From: Antennarius striatus | Lineage: Eukaryota > Chordata > Actinopteri > Lophiiformes > Antennariidae | Assembly (NCBI RefSeq): GCF_040054535.1 | Contig: NC_090789.1 | Coordinates: 3,402,197 to 3,466,196, forward strand | Length of the DNA: 64,000 nucleotides | Direction: 5' to 3' | In this document: positions 37,223 through 47,744 of the stretch, piece after piece | How positions within the stretch are numbered: the stretch's first letter is position 1 | Layout: each line of letters opens with the position of its first letter | The notes under the pieces: generated by a model | Told to the model about the DNA's origin: nothing | The model's input: only the letters and a program-made list of their open reading frames with translations | The model's database searches: none | Made by a program: the position numbers and the translations under genes

Positions 37223-40200
37223 TCATGTTCCCACGGCGCTCTGCTTCACCACCATCTTCTGTCGAGCGCCCTTCGCCGCCGCCGACGAGTCAAGTCCCGC
37301 CATCCCTCCGGAGGTGTTTGGAAACCCGTGCGCGGCCACGTATTTCCGGTAAGCCTCTCGGATGATGCGGAAGGCTCGCGTGTTGGCGTACGGGATGTCG
37401 GTGACGGGGTCTCGGTACAGCGCGGCCTTGTGGGTGACGGGACACACCTCCTGGACGGGGAGCTGGGGACTCGTCTGGTCCCTGTGAGGGAAGGCTGCCT
37501 CGAAGGCCTCGTCGTCGCTGAACGTGATGTAAGTACGGGAGCACAGGCCTCCAGCGGGCTGCTGGGAAGGAGTGGAGGGGTTCTGTGGCGCCGTTTGAGG
37601 GACGTCTTGATCCAACCTTTGGAAAACAGACAAATATGACATTTAGACAAGTAAAAAAATCAGCTTTTGTTTCATTCTCTTGGTTTGTTTTGGGCATATT
37701 TCTGTCGGGTTTTGGGACGTGATGTCCTAAATTAATTAAGGTTCTGTGTGGAGGATTTAAGGGGAAAGACAGAATCAATAATCTTTAAAGCTTTTGTTGG
37801 TGTATAATTAACATTCTAACTACATTATTTGTGATCCCATTAACGAGAAAGATATTGTTTACCCTTCTACATCAACGTTTTCTTCTTTTAAGGTGGCGTG
37901 AGACACCAGCGGCATCAGGACCGAATGGTAGCGGATGGTCGGTCCTTCAAACCGTCGCTTCTTGTGGACTTCTTTCTTCTTGTCTGCCTCCAGGCGTTCA
38001 TAGTTCTCTACAAACAGAAAGAAAATGAGTAGATAGAACCGTCTGAAAGGTCACGAGCGACCGGCGCCAGGCCTGATGTCTTATTAAAGACGGTAGACTT
38101 GATTTTCTGTGGAGGAACAGTTTCTCACCTAAAGATCGAATGTTGATCTCGGCTGTTATTTTGGCCTCGGCCAGCAGCTCCTCTTGGGTCAGGGGTCGGT
38201 CCCGATGAGCTCCTCGCCGTCTTCGAGGGGCGTCCTGACGTTCTTGCAGACGCAAGTTGGTCTTTCGGGTGTGCTCGCTGGTAGACTGTCGGACAGACTT
38301 CCGAGCTAAAGGAAGAAGAAACTCACAGCTTTAGAAAAAAGGTCAAAGAGTGACCGTCTGTGAACAGCGTTTGATGCAGCTGTGATGTCATCTTGCGTGT
38401 GAGTGAACGAGTTTTAAAATCTTACTCTCTGCAAAGTCTTGATATTCTTGCGGAATCCTCCGTTTGAGTTCTACTTTTGTTTTCTCTGTCTTCTTCTGTT
38501 CCTCTGACGGTCTTTTAGGTTTGGGTTTTGGCACCTTTATTGGTTCCTTGGATTAAAAAAGGAGACAAAAGACTAGGTCAGAACAAACAAACAATGAATG
38601 ACCAAAATATCCCTGTGGAAGTCAGAAATGATTGCTTGTGACCGTAACTGAACATATTGTGATTCCAAAGCCAGATAAAAATGAGCAATTGTGCTTCTTC
38701 CTCCCACAGCAACTGTTTAGAGGAAGACATTTGGCAACTAGTGGCTCCAGGAAAGCTGCAGAGCACTTATGGAACACAGATCACAGTGGAATGTGTGGAT
38801 GAAAAACAAATACCAGGAAACTACTTAGGAAAATTAAACGTTTCAATGTTCATTTGAATCAATCACCAAAAACATCACATGCAAACATAATTTCATGCTG
38901 CACTGTCATCCCTTAGGCGTAAATGTTGACTCATGGAATTAATTCTACCTTGTACGCTTTGGTAACAACCCGACTCTTCCTCCGAGGTGCATCCTCCTCC
39001 TGGTCGCTGTCTGGCTCGTCGCCTTCGTCGATGTCAAAGTCGCTGTCGACCTCATCCTCGGTGTCTGAATGTTCCCCGTGATACTCGTCATCACCCGATT
39101 CCTACAACAAAAAGCATATAATTCAGCCACAAACACATGATGTAAAAATGTCCCTGAATTTAGTCCCTGGGATTGACATGACAACATGATGTTGATCTTT
39201 TTACTGTCATCATATTTAATTTACTTGGTGGTAATTCAATTGTGACTCCATTGCAAACTACATTTAGATCAGAGCCTCCATTTATGTCCAAGCAGAAACA
39301 CGGCCTCTGATTGGTCAACAAATAATGAACACTGACTCCAATTGGTGGTTTTGAGTAAATAAAACCCAAATGTGGTGACAAAGACCAACATTGCTCCCAA
39401 GGTGAAGAGACTTGACAGATATTTTTAGTCACACTTGTCCCCAAATTTAAATATTTGCACATGCATGGTCACGGCATGCCAGCTGAGATGACTGAGTCAT
39501 CACAGGATTTGCGGTTTTGCATTTATCTGCTCTTGTCAAACCTCAGCTGAGAATCTCAGCCTGAGATTAACGTCAGAACCGCCAGCGGAACGACTGACAA
39601 ATCCCCCCACGCAAACGGACCCCTGAACCGGCACCTATTTAAAGACCGGACGCCAAAAAGCAAACTGAGGATACATATCTGCATCACTAATGTTTCTTAT
39701 ATGGAATGCAACCTGAAGCCTTTGCAGCACTTCATTCTTCAGTTTAATTTTGAAGCAGGTATAGTGGAACCTTGGTAACAAAAGGATTCTTGACCTTCAG
39801 AATGCACGGTCTTGCATGAATGAAGAGGCTCTGATATAAAACACTGTATGAGCATCACTTCACTTAAAGAGCGATGATTTACACCCAGCTAGATTCCACG
39901 AATATATCTCGCAATGAATATTTAAATATAAAGATGTTTTTTTTTAAATATTAAAAACTGCATAGTAGGAAAATGAAACGTACATTGGTAACATTATTTT
40001 TTGTTGTGAACGAGTCTTTGACGTAATATGAAGCAACACTCGTTGAAGGAAATGAGCGACATCAGTGCTGCGTTCAAGACACTTTCGAAAACGGGAAAAT
40101 ACAAACACTAATGTGTTTTGAAACTTGTTTACTATTCATTAATATGTAAATGAGGTTTCCGTCACTACATTTTTTTCACAGACGCCTTTAATGATCGATA

Positions 40201-40499
40201 TTGACTAACTGATGTACTTGAACTTTACTGATAATCGTATTTTACAAGACTGGCTGTTGATGCGATCAATCATCGTTTGTGTGTTCTTTTTTACCGGGTT
40301 GATCCTGAACAACACAGACGGGATGGGAGCTAATGCTAACCTATTAGCTCATTCTTGGAGTCAGTTCTTTTTGGTTACTCACGTCATTGAAGCCTCCATA
40401 AGTTGTCTTGTAGAATTCATCCTCTTCTTCGGCATCCAATAACTTTGACATGCGGTTACCCGCAGTCTTTCTGGGTTCCCGGCCGACTACTAGACTCAT
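37223..40499 (-). CDS. vps72: VPS72/YL1, H2A.Z chaperone of SRCAP and TIP60 complexes
   Basis: A nuclear subunit that binds the H2A.Z-H2B dimer and helps SRCAP and p400/TIP60 deposit H2A.Z. Six coding exons join in phase: 40499-40383, 39101-38949, 38546-38426, 38305-38129, 38007-37863 and 37616-37223, about 368 residues (human 364). The amino end has the YL1 signature (PRKTAGNRMSKLL, EEEDEFYKTTYGGF), then an acidic stretch (TEDEVDSDFDIDEGDEP) that contacts the histone dimer, then basic RRKSRVVTKAYK. The middle has KSVRQST and RPLTQEELLAEAKITAEINIRSLENYERL. The carboxy end is the YL1-C domain (CPVTHKAALYRDPVTDIPYA, FRIIREAYRKY). The start is the first Met in a short GC-rich first exon and matches the family. 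Human VPS72 is at 1q21.3. Confidence 0.97.
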
Positions 40500-41086
40500 G
40501 GCCGTATTCGCTAAACAACGCTAGCCTTGGCTGGCTAATATCTGAGTAACGCTACGGAACTAACACCACGCAACCTAAATATTTACCGATTTATTTCTGT
40601 TAATTTTACTGTTTTATTATATTAAACTAATTCGAATCCATAGTTAGATCTATGGTCATACACGAATGTGTGTTTCTGTTTGATACCACATATAGACGGA
40701 CAGCTAAATGATACTCATTACATCCGGGGTAGTTGATGTACTTCCGGGTGAACCTTTAGCAAAATTAAAAACAATAATATATCTACGTTAAAAAATATAT
40801 GTTCAACATTAAAATGCCTTTACCGTAACTTTCACATAAATTGATTTTACATGGATTTATTTCAGTTTATTTTATTCACATTTGTAAAAGAGCTCCAGAA
40901 ATTTAAATTTAGGAAGTAAAACGTTGACTTTATTTACTGCGGCTCTGCCAGGATATTCGATTTATCAATTGTAAAAAAAAAAATTGTAATATTTAATATT
41001 AGTTTATCTCTACTCTGAGTTATTTGGTGACGGCCACAAAAACTGACCACCGAACCAACTTTTTGGTTTTAAAGCAAATGCAGACA

Positions 41087-41100
41087 GCGCCCTCTACTGG
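41087..41100 (-). promoter_or_regulatory. CTCF-type motif, perfect match (minus strand)
   Basis: The minus strand reads CCAGTAGAGGGCGC, matching CCASYAGRKGGCRS throughout, between the promoter of vps72 and the 3' end of lingo4. The function is inferred. Confidence 0.55.
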
Positions 41101-41649
41101 TGGAGGTCATCACGCCACACTGCTTTGACCACGAAACATTAGAAGAAATACACACACAAAAACTGGCAAATGATATTGAGAGCACAATAATTTTATTATG
41201 TGCTACTTCCGAAAAGCAAAGTGCTTTAATTGTGGAGCTGAAGAAAATACAATACATTCCATACAGCCTTTAAAGAGTACAACAGTGGAAATGTCAATGT
41301 TAAAGTGCAAGCAAATATGGCTAATAAAGCAGGCCTGACATGCTATACTGACAAATGTTTTGCATACATTTATACATGGTTAACATCCCCATTTTAAAGT
41401 TGTCTTACTGTCTTTTGAGGTCAGGAATAATCTTTTCCCTTATACACATTTCAAACAAATTGAGTGAAACCAGAAAATTAGTCAGCCAGGCAAGCCTATA
41501 AAATAAATTCCAGTACATTCTACTTTATAAAATTGTTTCTGTAAATGAAGACCGGCAAAGGCAATCTAATCATCAGACAGGTAACTGAATAGTTTGCATG
41601 CATTGTGTCCATTAAAGTTAGCTCACTTTGGTTCTTTTTAAATTGAGAC

Positions 41650-41655
41650 TTTATT
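41650..41655 (-). terminator. Possible polyadenylation signal of lingo4
   Basis: Minus-strand AATAAA about 150 bases beyond the lingo4 stop. Another lies at 41192-41197, so the true 3' end is uncertain. Confidence 0.4.
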
Positions 41656-41804
41656 ACAGAGAAGCCCTCATGTAGAGTTGCATGCTAGCATGCTCACATT
41701 TACATAACAGTCTGTCAGCATGTTAAAAATGCAAGAGAGTTGACATTTTTGTGTAAACTCAGCATACAAAGTCAAATCCAGTCAAAATATTTTTCTTCAC
41801 TTAT

Positions 41805-43634
41805 TCATATTAGTTTCATGGTAACCCTGCTTCTTTCCATGTAGCTGGACGTCCCTCCCTTATTAGTAGACTCGGCACTTCTTGGCACATATGCTATTGT
41901 GGCTGTGTGCTTTATTTTCCCTTTGCTCTTGCTCCAGAAGAAAATGAAGACGAAGCAAACGCCTACCGAGCTGGAAAATGAGAGGAACCCGATGGTTGTT
42001 GCAATCAGCAACGTCTTGACATCTAATGGGAGTGTTTGAGTTCCATTCACGCTCGGAGAAGCCGAAGGAAAGGCAAACCCTCCTTTGAGGTGAAATGGTT
42101 TCTTAGACGATGATGGAAAGCCTTGGACATGCAGGCTAACTGTCAGGCTGTCATTTCCTGCCGCGTTCGATGCCACGCAGAGATAAGTGCCGCTGTCTTG
42201 AGGCTGAGCGTAGCGAACCTCTAGCGTACCATTATCCAGAGCCTGTATCCTACCAACGGGAGATAACGCTTCTTGCCGTGGGTCTAGCCAGGTGACAGAT
42301 GGTGCTGGGTCCCCTTCTGCATCGCAGTAAAACACTACCGTCTGTCCCTGATCCACTGACCCCCCTTGAGGCTTCCGGGACAGAATCCGAGGCCGTCGAC
42401 ACGTCAGCAGGCCGGGAACCTCAGCTTCGACGATATCTTGAAAACTCCAGCCCTGCAGCTGGACGGAGGTAGAGCAAGTCGGTGGATCTCCACCAAAGTC
42501 CAGATTCAGTCGCCTTTGCACCACCCACAGCAAACGGCAGTCACACGTTAGTGGGTTGTTATCAAGTCCTAGAGTTTTGAGGGTCTCCACTGAATGAAAA
42601 ACTCCAACTTCGAGCGTGGTGAGAAGATTTCTAGACACGTTCAGCAACTCCAAATGTGCCAAACCTCTGAACGCTCCATTTTCGATGGATATCAGCGATC
42701 CCCCCGCCAGGTGAAGCTCTTGTAGTCGGACCAGTGCTCCGAGCAGGTTCCCTTGAATGTGCGAGATCGGATTAAAAGAAAGGTCAAGGTAAACTAGATA
42801 TACAAGATGTTGTAAAGAGACGTACGGGACAGCACTGAGTTTAGAGTGTCTGATGGTGAGGGACGTCAGGTTCAGGTCAAAGAGAGAGTTTCCTGAGAGG
42901 TTCTCCAGCCAAGGACATTGAGAAAGCACGAGCTCCTTGAGACGCTCCAGACGGCTGAAGGAGTAGTTTGGCAGCGTGGAGAGGCCCAGCTGGTAGAAAC
43001 GAAGAACCTTCAGCCTGCCAAGCTGTGCCAGAGCTTCAGTCGGTACCGCCGTGAGGTTGCGGCCGTCGAGCTGCAGCTCTTGCAGGCCGGACAAACCAGC
43101 AAAAGCTTGATGGGAGATGAACACCAAGTCATTACCTGTCGCTTTCATGAACTGCAGAAGCGTCAAGTCAAGGAAAGTAAAATCTAGAAAAACAAGAATT
43201 TCATTGCTGCTTATGTCGAGAAATTTCAGGTTTGACAAACCAACAAAAGCCCCCACAGGTATGATTTTAAGGCGGTTGCGAGCGAGATGCAGAGTTATCA
43301 GACGTTGTAAGCCAACAAAGGCCTCGACTTCAATCGTCGACAAGATATTGTCGCTCAAATCCAAGTCTATGAGTTGTGTCAGATTGTGGAACTGCTGCCG
43401 TGGCAGAGTCTTGATGGTGTTATGAGTTAAGTTCAGCAGTCTGGTGTCCCGTGGGAGATCGATGGGCGCTGCGGTGAGGTGACCATCGGAGCAGTTCACC
43501 TCCAGGGGCGTGGCGTAGCAGCGGCAGGGCTGAGGACACGGCCACCGGGTTTCAGACGTCAGCGCCACCCCGGCCGTCAACAGGTACAGAGCCCCCCAGC
43601 ACAGCCACTGGTGGATGGCGACCCCCTCAAACAT
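41805..43634 (-). CDS. lingo4: LINGO4, leucine-rich repeat and Ig transmembrane protein
   Basis: A 609-residue type I membrane protein of the LINGO family (Nogo-receptor partners in neurons; the LINGO4 role is less defined). The whole coding sequence is one exon, as usual for LINGO genes. It has a signal peptide (about 1-25), an LRRNT cap with cysteines 33, 37, 39 and 48, roughly a dozen leucine-rich repeats (66-365), an LRRCT cap (C374, C376, C397, C422; PLTCDCRLLW), an Ig domain (C447 to C496, DSGTYLCVASN), a TM helix at about 551-577, and the tail SKGKIKH to VTMKLI. The VT-K ending and the location beside vps72 (human LINGO4 is at 1q21.3) favour LINGO4 over LINGO1-3. The frame stays open upstream to 43802, but a clear acceptor (CTCCTACAG) lies 11 bases before the Met at 43634, so the upstream part is intron and that Met is the start. 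Confidence 0.93.
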   Translation of the reverse strand: MFEGVAIHQWLCWGALYLLTAGVALTSETRWPCPQPCRCYATPLEVNCSDGHLTAAPIDLPRDTRLLNLTHNTIKTLPRQQFHNLTQLIDLDLSDNILSTIEVEAFVGLQRLITLHLARNRLKIIPVGAFVGLSNLKFLDISSNEILVFLDFTFLDLTLLQFMKATGNDLVFISHQAFAGLSGLQELQLDGRNLTAVPTEALAQLGRLKVLRFYQLGLSTLPNYSFSRLERLKELVLSQCPWLENLSGNSLFDLNLTSLTIRHSKLSAVPYVSLQHLVYLVYLDLSFNPISHIQGNLLGALVRLQELHLAGGSLISIENGAFRGLAHLELLNVSRNLLTTLEVGVFHSVETLKTLGLDNNPLTCDCRLLWVVQRRLNLDFGGDPPTCSTSVQLQGWSFQDIVEAEVPGLLTCRRPRILSRKPQGGSVDQGQTVVFYCDAEGDPAPSVTWLDPRQEALSPVGRIQALDNGTLEVRYAQPQDSGTYLCVASNAAGNDSLTVSLHVQGFPSSSKKPFHLKGGFAFPSASPSVNGTQTLPLDVKTLLIATTIGFLSFSSSVGVCFVFIFFWSKSKGKIKHTATIAYVPRSAESTNKGGTSSYMERSRVTMKLI

Positions 43635-43881
43635 CTGGTGGCCTGTAGGAGACCGAGAGAGAGCGACAGAAAGAGAGACAGGCAGAGAAGTTAGAAAGAG
43701 ATGATATTTACTGATGACTGGAAGCTGATTGGCTAAAGGAGATGATGGGTTTTGTCTTTGGAGTCTTGCAGACACTGGAGAAGAAAAATTAGACCTGACC
43801 AAACGATCCCAGATGGAGGCGGTGAATCATTTCTGTCAAACTGCAGATGGAAAAGTCTTCATTTTTTATTCAGTGTTTAAT

Positions 43882-43886
43882 GATAG

Positions 43887-43982
<96 letters not shown>
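43882..43982. repeat. (GATA)n microsatellite, about 25 units
   Basis: About 100 bases of GATA, interrupted once near the left end, in the lingo4 5' flank. Confidence 0.95.
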
Positions 43983-46297
43983 GCATATTGTGAACCAGCT
44001 GAAGAATTTCTGTTTTATTCTTTTTCAAGTCTTTAAAATTAATGTTTGATTGAGATTGACTGCAGCAAAAACCAGACAAGGTTAAAGCTTTAAATCATTT
44101 ATCATTTTTTTGTCGCTCTGACCCTGAAGGATAACTGTAAATAAAAATGATTTTCCATTTCCAAGGTCAAGAACTCGGTACTCTGACTTTAATTACGTCA
44201 TGTGGGGGCGGCAGAAGCAGGATTCTATTTTTCTGCATAATTTCTTTTATTTTTTAAAGTAAAAAGAAGATCAGGAGGAAGCCAATTGGTTCTAATCTTG
44301 GGGGGGGGGGATGACTCATCTCATCATAAATTGCGTGAGTCACTAAACGGGTTTAAATCTCCAAGCGCAAATAAACAGATAAACAAAGAAATGAAATTCC
44401 TCGGGTGTGAAGCCACCTGTGGTTCTGGCAGCTCCGCTCGCATGTCGCGCAGGAAGGTGTGACACTTTGGAGCGTTTCCATCCAATTCCTGCAACATTTA
44501 TTTAAATGTAAATGCAGAACATTCAAAATGAACTCTATAATGACATATTTTCTTCAAGTCTTCTCAAATGATTTTACACCCGGATGACTGGATTTATGGA
44601 AACACATCGCGCACACATTTCTAAAAGAGGTAATTGTGTCGGAGCTGGGGGGGGGGGGGGTAGCGCTGAGCTCCTCCAGGGAGCGCAAAATTCTAGAGTG
44701 AAAATTGTGTGCAAAAGTGAAACTGTAGTTATTTACTGTGGTGTGACAGAATAAACACGCTGGATTGCACCGTGAAAGGCTCCTGATTACAGTAGTGTCA
44801 TAACTCACCCGTCTCCTCAGCCTGGGGGGGTTGTCATTGCGGCAGCTCCGAGTGTTTGTGAGGATTAATTGTTGCTTCAAGCAAAGCCGGAGTGGAGTTT
44901 TCTGATCTATCAGGACCACCTTAGAAATAAATCCAGAAGAAATCCGCACGGTGAGAGAAACAGAGACGCATCACAACAAGAGAGCTCCATCCTCCTCACT
45001 GAGGAGAAGTCTTCCTCCGGAGGATGAAGCGGTCGATTCCCCCCGTCGCTTCTCCGTCCTCATGGCAACAACAACAACCTGGCTCCGGATGCTGGAGCGC
45101 TCGGTTCATGCTGGGGAATTATATGGTGGAGCTCCTGGACTCCATCCAGAAGGCTGCTCTGGATGACAGGAGGCAGGAACGGGTCAGCAGAAACACAGAG
45201 ACGCGGGGATAACAGCAGATGGGAATGAATAATAATCAGGAGTGTCTTGACAGCCATCTGAAAGGTTGGCACAACAACGATGTCTTGATATTATTTGGAT
45301 TTTTAGTCACATCATTACACGAAGGCACAAACTGAAGCCCCAACATGTCATTTTGACATTTCTGTCACGTCTCCATGAGCTGAAGATGATGTCTGAACAG
45401 TCACACTATAACCCTGGGCTGAGATTTAGGTGTCTGCAGCTGCATCAGATCAATAAATCCATCAGGGGTTCTTTTTTATGTTGTTGTTGTTGTTTTTTTA
45501 TCGTTGGAAACGACAGTCAGAGGAACGATGAAGCGAGACCTTGAAAGGCTCGCCCACACCTTCATCTTTCAGCAAACCCACAGTCTGTCTCTGAGTTCAC
45601 TTTATATGCAAATTGTCTCACTTTGCATGCTCACCATCCAGTGCAGAACAATATATTTGTTCAGTGAAATAAAAAAGATGTGCATGCAGGGATTGTGTTT
45701 CCTGTTGCCTTTACAGATTAGTTGTGTGAAGGAAATTAGATATATGGATGGATTGTTCCGAATCTGAATGAAACTAAATGCATTCTGAGTGAATGAGATG
45801 CACAAAGTAATGAAGGATGTAATGTGTTAAACACACTTGTGTCATACATTAAACACCAGAACTAATCTGAAAATGAGGACCAGGGAGGAAAACACAGAAC
45901 AAAGAGCTCAGATGAACCCGTAAAGATGATCCTGCAGGTCTGACGTGGTTTAAATCAGTTTAAATCTCAACACATCAGAGAATCAGACCTTCAACCACCA
46001 GCACCAAAAAAAAATAAGTGAATGAGGAACCAACAATATCAAATTTAGATTATCAGGAATGAATTTTGATTCTTATAGTGCTAGACTTTAATTCAGAGGA
46101 GTCAGCACTGGGGGGGGGGGGGGGGGGGGAGTCCATCCCATCAGGACCGCTTCACTGGGCCTGTCTTCACCGGACGCGTCCTGATGCAGCATCAATGCTA
46201 CGGATCAGCTGATGGGAGCAGATGTCAGAGGAACAGGTGATGCTGACCTGAAGAGTTACCTGAAGGGAAACCACGTGGACTGGAGGTTCCACTGGAT

Positions 46298-46430
46298 CAG
46301 GGGGGGTCAAACTCATTTTTACTGAGGGCCACATCAGTATAATGTCTGTCCTCAAAGGGCCAGATGTAACTTATAAATGTAACTAAATGTAACTCAGTGT
46401 AAAGTGAAATGAATGTAAATACTCCTCAGT
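46298..46430 (+). mobile_element. Truncated hAT MITE (5' part)
   Basis: Starts CAGGGGGGGTCAAACTC and follows the element at 16751 for about 130 bases (GAGGGCCACATCAG, GGGCCAGATGTAACTTATAA), then ends without a 3' terminus. It lies about 165 bases upstream of the MHC class I promoter. Confidence 0.75.
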
Positions 46431-46593
46431 GATCAGTAACAAGAGGAGCGTCAGCTGATCAAACATCAACAGGGGGGTCACATTTGTGTGGGTCCAGCAG
46501 TTTTCAGCGTCCACAGCTCCAACAACACGTCACCGTCAGTAAACTGATCCCCCACCCCCCCCATCCTCTGGCGCACTTTTAAACTCGGCTCCA

Positions 46594-46674
46594 TTCACTT
46601 TCACTTTTGATTCACTACCTGTGACGTCACTGCTCAGGACGAACTGCCATTGGCTCAGAAGGACGGGGAAGTCC
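46594..46674 (+). promoter_or_regulatory. MHC class I promoter: ISRE, X2/CRE, inverted CCAAT, kappaB-like
   Basis: In order: TTCACTTTCACTTTT (46594-46608), an interferon-stimulated response element in inverted form; TGACGTCA (46622-46629), the X2/site-alpha CRE bound by CREB/ATF with RFX in the enhanceosome; CATTGG (46648-46653), an inverted CCAAT Y box; and GGGGAAGTCC (46665-46674), close to a kappaB site. The X2-to-Y gap of about 18 bases fits the fixed spacing of the SXY module. It predicts interferon- and NLRC5-responsive expression. The module lies 113 bases before the start codon. Confidence 0.75.
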
Positions 46675-46786
46675 GCTGCTCTCCGTGTTCCGTCCTCACT
46701 TCACCCTTGATGGTCGGACTGGAAGCTTCACCAGAGACTCCTGTCGGCCGTTGTGTGTTCGGAGCTGCAGATGTGACTGGTTCAGC

Positions 46787-47711
46787 ATGACGATCTTGGT
46801 TCTGGTGGTTCTCCTGGGAACAGGTGTACCTGGTGCGGCGGGAGGTGAGGTCACGTGATTTCCCGATCGGGTAGGAGGAAGAGTTTGGTGTGTTTGTAGC
46901 CTGCTGGATGGATTCAGGGCTCTGTTGACGGACTTCCTGACATGTTAGCACCAGAGAAATGTTCAGGGGTGACCCAGCTGTCATCTGAAAGCTGAGCAGC
47001 TGATCCAGGATCCAGCAGGGGTAGATCCAGGGTAGATTTGTTCCAGGGTAGATTTGTTCTAGGTTAGATCCAGGGTAGATTTGTTCCAGAACCGGTTTGT
47101 CCAACATTCTTGACGTGACGCAGAACACAGAAACATGACCTCCTTGTGTTCAGACAGCAGACGACAGGAAGGATTCTGATTGTAGAAATCCTTCCAGTTA
47201 TCAGCTGATCATCAGAAACAACAAGAGCAACAGGAAGGAGACTTGATGAAACCAGAGAAGAACTGACTGAACAACAGACGCCATCAGAACCACTTTACTG
47301 GAGCCCAGTTCTTGTTGGTTCTGTGTGCAGGAAAATCAAATGTTTCACTGGTTTATGAAACACAAATCATGTTTCTGTTTCTTTCAGTGACTCACTCTCT
47401 GAAGTATTTCCACACCACATCTTCTGGAGTCCCAAACTTCCCAGAGTTTGTGGTTGTTGGGATGATTGATGACATTCAGATTGATTATTATGACAGTAAC
47501 ACCAAGAGAACAGAACCCAAACAGGACTGGATGGAGAAAATCACAGCAGATGATCCTGAGTACTGGAACCGACAGACCAGGAGGAATGAGGGGAACCATG
47601 AGACGGCCAAAGTCAACATTGAAATTTTAAAGAAGCGTTTCAACCAATCTGAAGGTTTGTTTATGTTTCTACTGATAAAATGTTGTTTATGTTTTCATGC
47701 TGCAGGAAGTA

Positions 47712-47744
<33 letters not shown>

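Larger units (their letters stand above)
40500..41804. other. vps72 promoter side and lingo4 3' flank
   Basis: No coding sequence. The right part is probably lingo4 3' UTR on the minus strand, and the left end is the vps72 promoter. A perfect CTCF-type motif lies between them. Confidence 0.5.
43635..46593. other. Non-coding stretch upstream of lingo4 and of the MHC class I gene
   Basis: Contains a GATA microsatellite, a truncated hAT element, G homopolymers and a GC-richer patch at 44.9-45.25 kb that may hold lingo4 5' untranslated exons. A short plus-strand open frame (45109-45212, ending TETRG) looks coding-like but has no splice context or match that I recognise. Confidence 0.45.

Noticed and set aside
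43635-43802. Amino-terminal extension of LINGO4 to the Met at 43802
   Set aside because: A good splice acceptor lies 11 bases upstream of the inner Met, which is directly followed by a signal peptide as in other LINGO proteins; the extension is intron.
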